Source: Ascidia mentula (lineage: Eukaryota > Chordata > Ascidiacea > Phlebobranchia > Ascidiidae). Taken from it: 64,000 nt of DNA. The translations under genes were made by a program, and so were the position numbers. The notes under the pieces were generated by a model that searched no databases, was not told the origin of the DNA, and saw nothing but the letters and a program-made list of their open reading frames with translations. Shown piece by piece: positions 62,105 to 64,000 of the stretch. The stretch spans positions 625,001 through 689,000 of the forward strand of contig OX387197.1 in assembly GCA_947561715.1 (NCBI GenBank). Reading direction: 5' to 3'. Numbering within the stretch: the first letter of the stretch is position 1; each line of letters begins with the position of its first letter.

Positions 62105-62773
62105 ATGCACGCAGTTGCTATGAAACTGCCAACGTTTTGGACACAGCAACCAAGAATATGGTTTCAGCAAGTCGAAGCCCAGTTTGCGCTACGAAACATT
62201 TCTGCTGATGAAACGAAGTATTTTTACGTTGTTTCGTCCCTGGATCAAGCAAGCGCCGGTAGACTATTGGATTTATTGGAAAACTCACCGGATCACGATA
62301 AGTACAATTCACTAAAGCAACGGTTAATAAACACTTACGACTACTCAGATTATGAAAGAGCGCATAAACTGTTACATACATCTGAACTTGGAGACCGATC
62401 TCCAGTAGAATTAATGGATGAGATGCTGTCATTGTTAGGCCGTCATAAGCCGTGTTTCCTTTTTCGTCATATCTTTCTGCAAAGGATGCCCGAAGAAATA
62501 CGAATTATACTCGCAAAAGAAGATTTTGACGACCCACGTGTTTTTGCACGACGGGCTACCACTCTTTGGCAGGCAAGAGGCGAGGAGCGCCACGCGTTCA
62601 CGGCTGCCACAAAGGTAGACAGGCGCAACATGCTCGCGGCGTCTCCACGTGCATCAACACGCACTGCAGCAAATCAGGGTCTATGTTTTTACCATCAGCG
62701 CTTTGGTGAAAAGGCAAAGAAATGTCAACCTCCCTGCAGTTTCCAGGGAAACTCGTCAGCCGGCCGTTGTTAG
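62105..62773 (+). CDS. gag: Gypsy gag polyprotein (copy B), 222 aa
   Basis: Structural protein of the retrotransposon particle. The N-terminus has the usual [21 protein letters not shown] capsid start, with [10 protein letters not shown] and FARRATTLW helices later. The end holds a [16 protein letters not shown] zinc-binding motif in place of a classical knuckle, as in several Ty3/gypsy lineages. It is intact here, whereas copy A has a stop. The start is the first ATG after the primer-binding site that gives the full domain. Confidence 0.88.
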   Translation: MHAVAMKLPTFWTQQPRIWFQQVEAQFALRNISADETKYFYVVSSLDQASAGRLLDLLENSPDHDKYNSLKQRLINTYDYSDYERAHKLLHTSELGDRSPVELMDEMLSLLGRHKPCFLFRHIFLQRMPEEIRIILAKEDFDDPRVFARRATTLWQARGEERHAFTAATKVDRRNMLAASPRASTRTAANQGLCFYHQRFGEKAKKCQPPCSFQGNSSAGRC

Positions 62774-64000
62774 TTACTTCATCGGCCGGCAAAGCTCATA
62801 ACCTCTTTCACATTTGGGATCAAACCACTCGTCGTTATTTCTTAGTTGATACAGGCGCTGAGGTAAGCGTTTTCCCAGCATCACGTCTTGCTCGTCAACA
62901 ACAAGCTAAAGGAATCAAGTTAATTGCAGCTAACGGCAGCAGGATTAATACTTTTGGGGAAAAGGTACTCAACCTGGAACTTGCAGCTGGCAAATTTCGT
63001 TGGAAATTCTTACTTGCCGCCGTATCGCAACCTCTTCTAGGAGCCGACTTCCTCCGTGCACATTCTTTGCTGGTAGACCTACGCCACAGTTGTCTTGTTC
63101 ATTCAACATCGTTCGCCAGCATTCCTATAAAAACCACAAATGACAAATCGTCGCGCATTTGCAAATTGACCACATCTACTGAAGATTTTACAAGACTTCT
63201 CTCACGATTTCCGTCTTTAACCGCACCGAAGTTTTCCAGCATTACACCCAGACACAAGGTCCAGCATCACATTTGCACAACTGGACCACCGGTTCATGCA
63301 AAGGCACGTCGTTTATCCCCCGAAAAGCTTGCAATCGCTAGAGCGGAGTTTGCCAAGATGCTTCAAATGGGGATCATTGGTCGTTCATCCAGTCCTTGGC
63401 CCGCACCACTACATATGGTGCCAAAGCCATCAGGTGAATGGCGCCCCTGTGGTGACTACCGCCGCCTAAATGTGTCCACCCAGCCAGATCGCTACAGCAT
63501 TCCGCACATCCAAGACTTCACATCGCGGTTGTCCGGCGCCACAATATTTTCGAAAATCGACCTAGTTCGTGGCTACCACCAGGTCCCTGTTGCAGAGAAA
63601 GACATCCAAAAAACTGCCATCACAACTCCGTTTGGATTGTTTGCATTCTTAAGAATGCCTTTTGGTCTGAAAAATGCAGCCCAGACTTTTCAACGGCTTA
63701 TGGACCAGGTATGTCAATCTTTACCATTTGTTTTTGTTTACCTGGACGACATACTGGTGGCCAGCAGTTCCCCAAGTCAACATAAATTACACCTAGAACA
63801 GCTTTTCCGCCGCCTGCAGGAATGCGGCATTTTAATCAACAAATGTGTTTTTGGAAAAGAACAAATCCAGTTTCTAGGTCATTTGGTTGATGCCGAAGGC
63901 GCAAAACCTATGCCCAGTAAAGTGGAAATCATAGAAAAATTTCCTCGACCCACCACTGTTAAAGGTTTGCAAAGATTTGCTGGAATGATAAACTTTTATC
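62722..64000 (+). CDS. pol: Gypsy pol (protease and reverse transcriptase), partial, copy B
   Basis: Open in the -1 frame relative to gag, overlapping its last 50 or so bases and continuing uninterrupted to the window end. The order is aspartic protease ([12 protein letters not shown]), then reverse transcriptase with the blocks [45 protein letters not shown], the catalytic YLDD, and [10 protein letters not shown]. RNase H and integrase lie beyond the edge (copy A retains parts of them). Reaching this frame from gag needs either a programmed -1 shift or correction of a single-base mutation. Confidence 0.88.
   Translation, partial: MSTSLQFPGKLVSRPLLVTSSAGKAHNLFHIWDQTTRRYFLVDTGAEVSVFPASRLARQQQAKGIKLIAANGSRINTFGEKVLNLELAAGKFRWKFLLAAVSQPLLGADFLRAHSLLVDLRHSCLVHSTSFASIPIKTTNDKSSRICKLTTSTEDFTRLLSRFPSLTAPKFSSITPRHKVQHHICTTGPPVHAKARRLSPEKLAIARAEFAKMLQMGIIGRSSSPWPAPLHMVPKPSGEWRPCGDYRRLNVSTQPDRYSIPHIQDFTSRLSGATIFSKIDLVRGYHQVPVAEKDIQKTAITTPFGLFAFLRMPFGLKNAAQTFQRLMDQVCQSLPFVFVYLDDILVASSSPSQHKLHLEQLFRRLQECGILINKCVFGKEQIQFLGHLVDAEGAKPMPSKVEIIEKFPRPTTVKGLQRFAGMINFY

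Larger units (their letters stand above)
49385..64000. repeat. Segmental duplication, copy B (runs off the right edge)
   Basis: Same order and orientation as copy A from its first base: Kelch gene, sulfotransferase exons, ADF-H end and gypsy element. It lacks the foldback element, the 1,036-bp local duplication, the GC-rich MITE and the roughly 0.73-kb segment near 26.1-26.8 kb. It retains the full hAT-like element and the longer gypsy copy. Confidence 0.88.
61915..64000 (+). mobile_element. Ty3/gypsy LTR retrotransposon, copy B (runs off the right edge)
   Basis: 5' LTR 61915-62058 (144 bp), primer-binding site from 62061 (TGGTGACCCCGA), gag at 62105-62773, then an open pol frame to the window end. 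Same insertion site as copy A. The orientation is antisense to the ADF-H gene. Confidence 0.93.

Overview
The window is eukaryotic: AT-rich, with compact multi-exon genes, GT-AG introns of about 0.1-1.2 kb and many small mobile elements. The gene content (a contactin-like Ig cell-adhesion gene, a MAPKBP1/WDR62 orthologue, BTB-Kelch genes, and a linker-histone-derived protamine-like gene of the kind known from ascidian sperm) points to a tunicate, most likely Ciona or a relative. The species is inferred, not proven.

Left part (1-25.4 kb), single-copy genes. (1) The minus-strand contactin-like gene runs from 5347 off the left edge, with eight exons covering the signal peptide and Ig1 to part of Ig4. 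(2) A five-exon minus-strand PCLAF (PCNA-clamp-associated factor) gene lies at 10539-12206, with E2F-like sites upstream. (3) Divergent from it is an intronless plus-strand H1-like/protamine-like gene (13252-13803). (4) An 18-exon plus-strand MAPKBP1/WDR62 gene (15320-24756, 1,464 codons) has its stop codon at the edge of a 21-bp minisatellite.

Right part (25.8-64 kb), a head-to-tail segmental duplication with a unit of about 23.6 kb. Copy A is about 25,787-49,384; copy B starts at about 49,385 and runs off the right edge. Each copy carries, in order, a minus-strand BTB-BACK-Kelch gene, the 3' half of a plus-strand sulfotransferase-like gene, and the end of a minus-strand ADF/cofilin-homology gene. 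A Ty3/gypsy element sits in the last coding exon of that ADF-H gene at the same base in both copies, so the insertion predates the duplication. The copies have decayed in complementary ways. In A the Kelch gene is broken by a foldback element plus a splice-junction stop, while the sulfotransferase exons are open. In B the Kelch gene is intact (569 aa), while a sulfotransferase exon has a 5-bp frameshifting deletion.

Mobile DNA: two gypsy copies (A internally deleted with the integrase core damaged; B with intact gag and an open pol frame), a non-autonomous LTR element with 480-bp LTRs and a 4-bp TSD, two hAT-like non-autonomous elements with 8-bp TSDs, a GC-rich-ended MITE, and a foldback element whose arms are 9-bp tandem repeats in opposite orientation. 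Exon models were built by hand from splice signals, reading phase and family resemblance; no database search was run.
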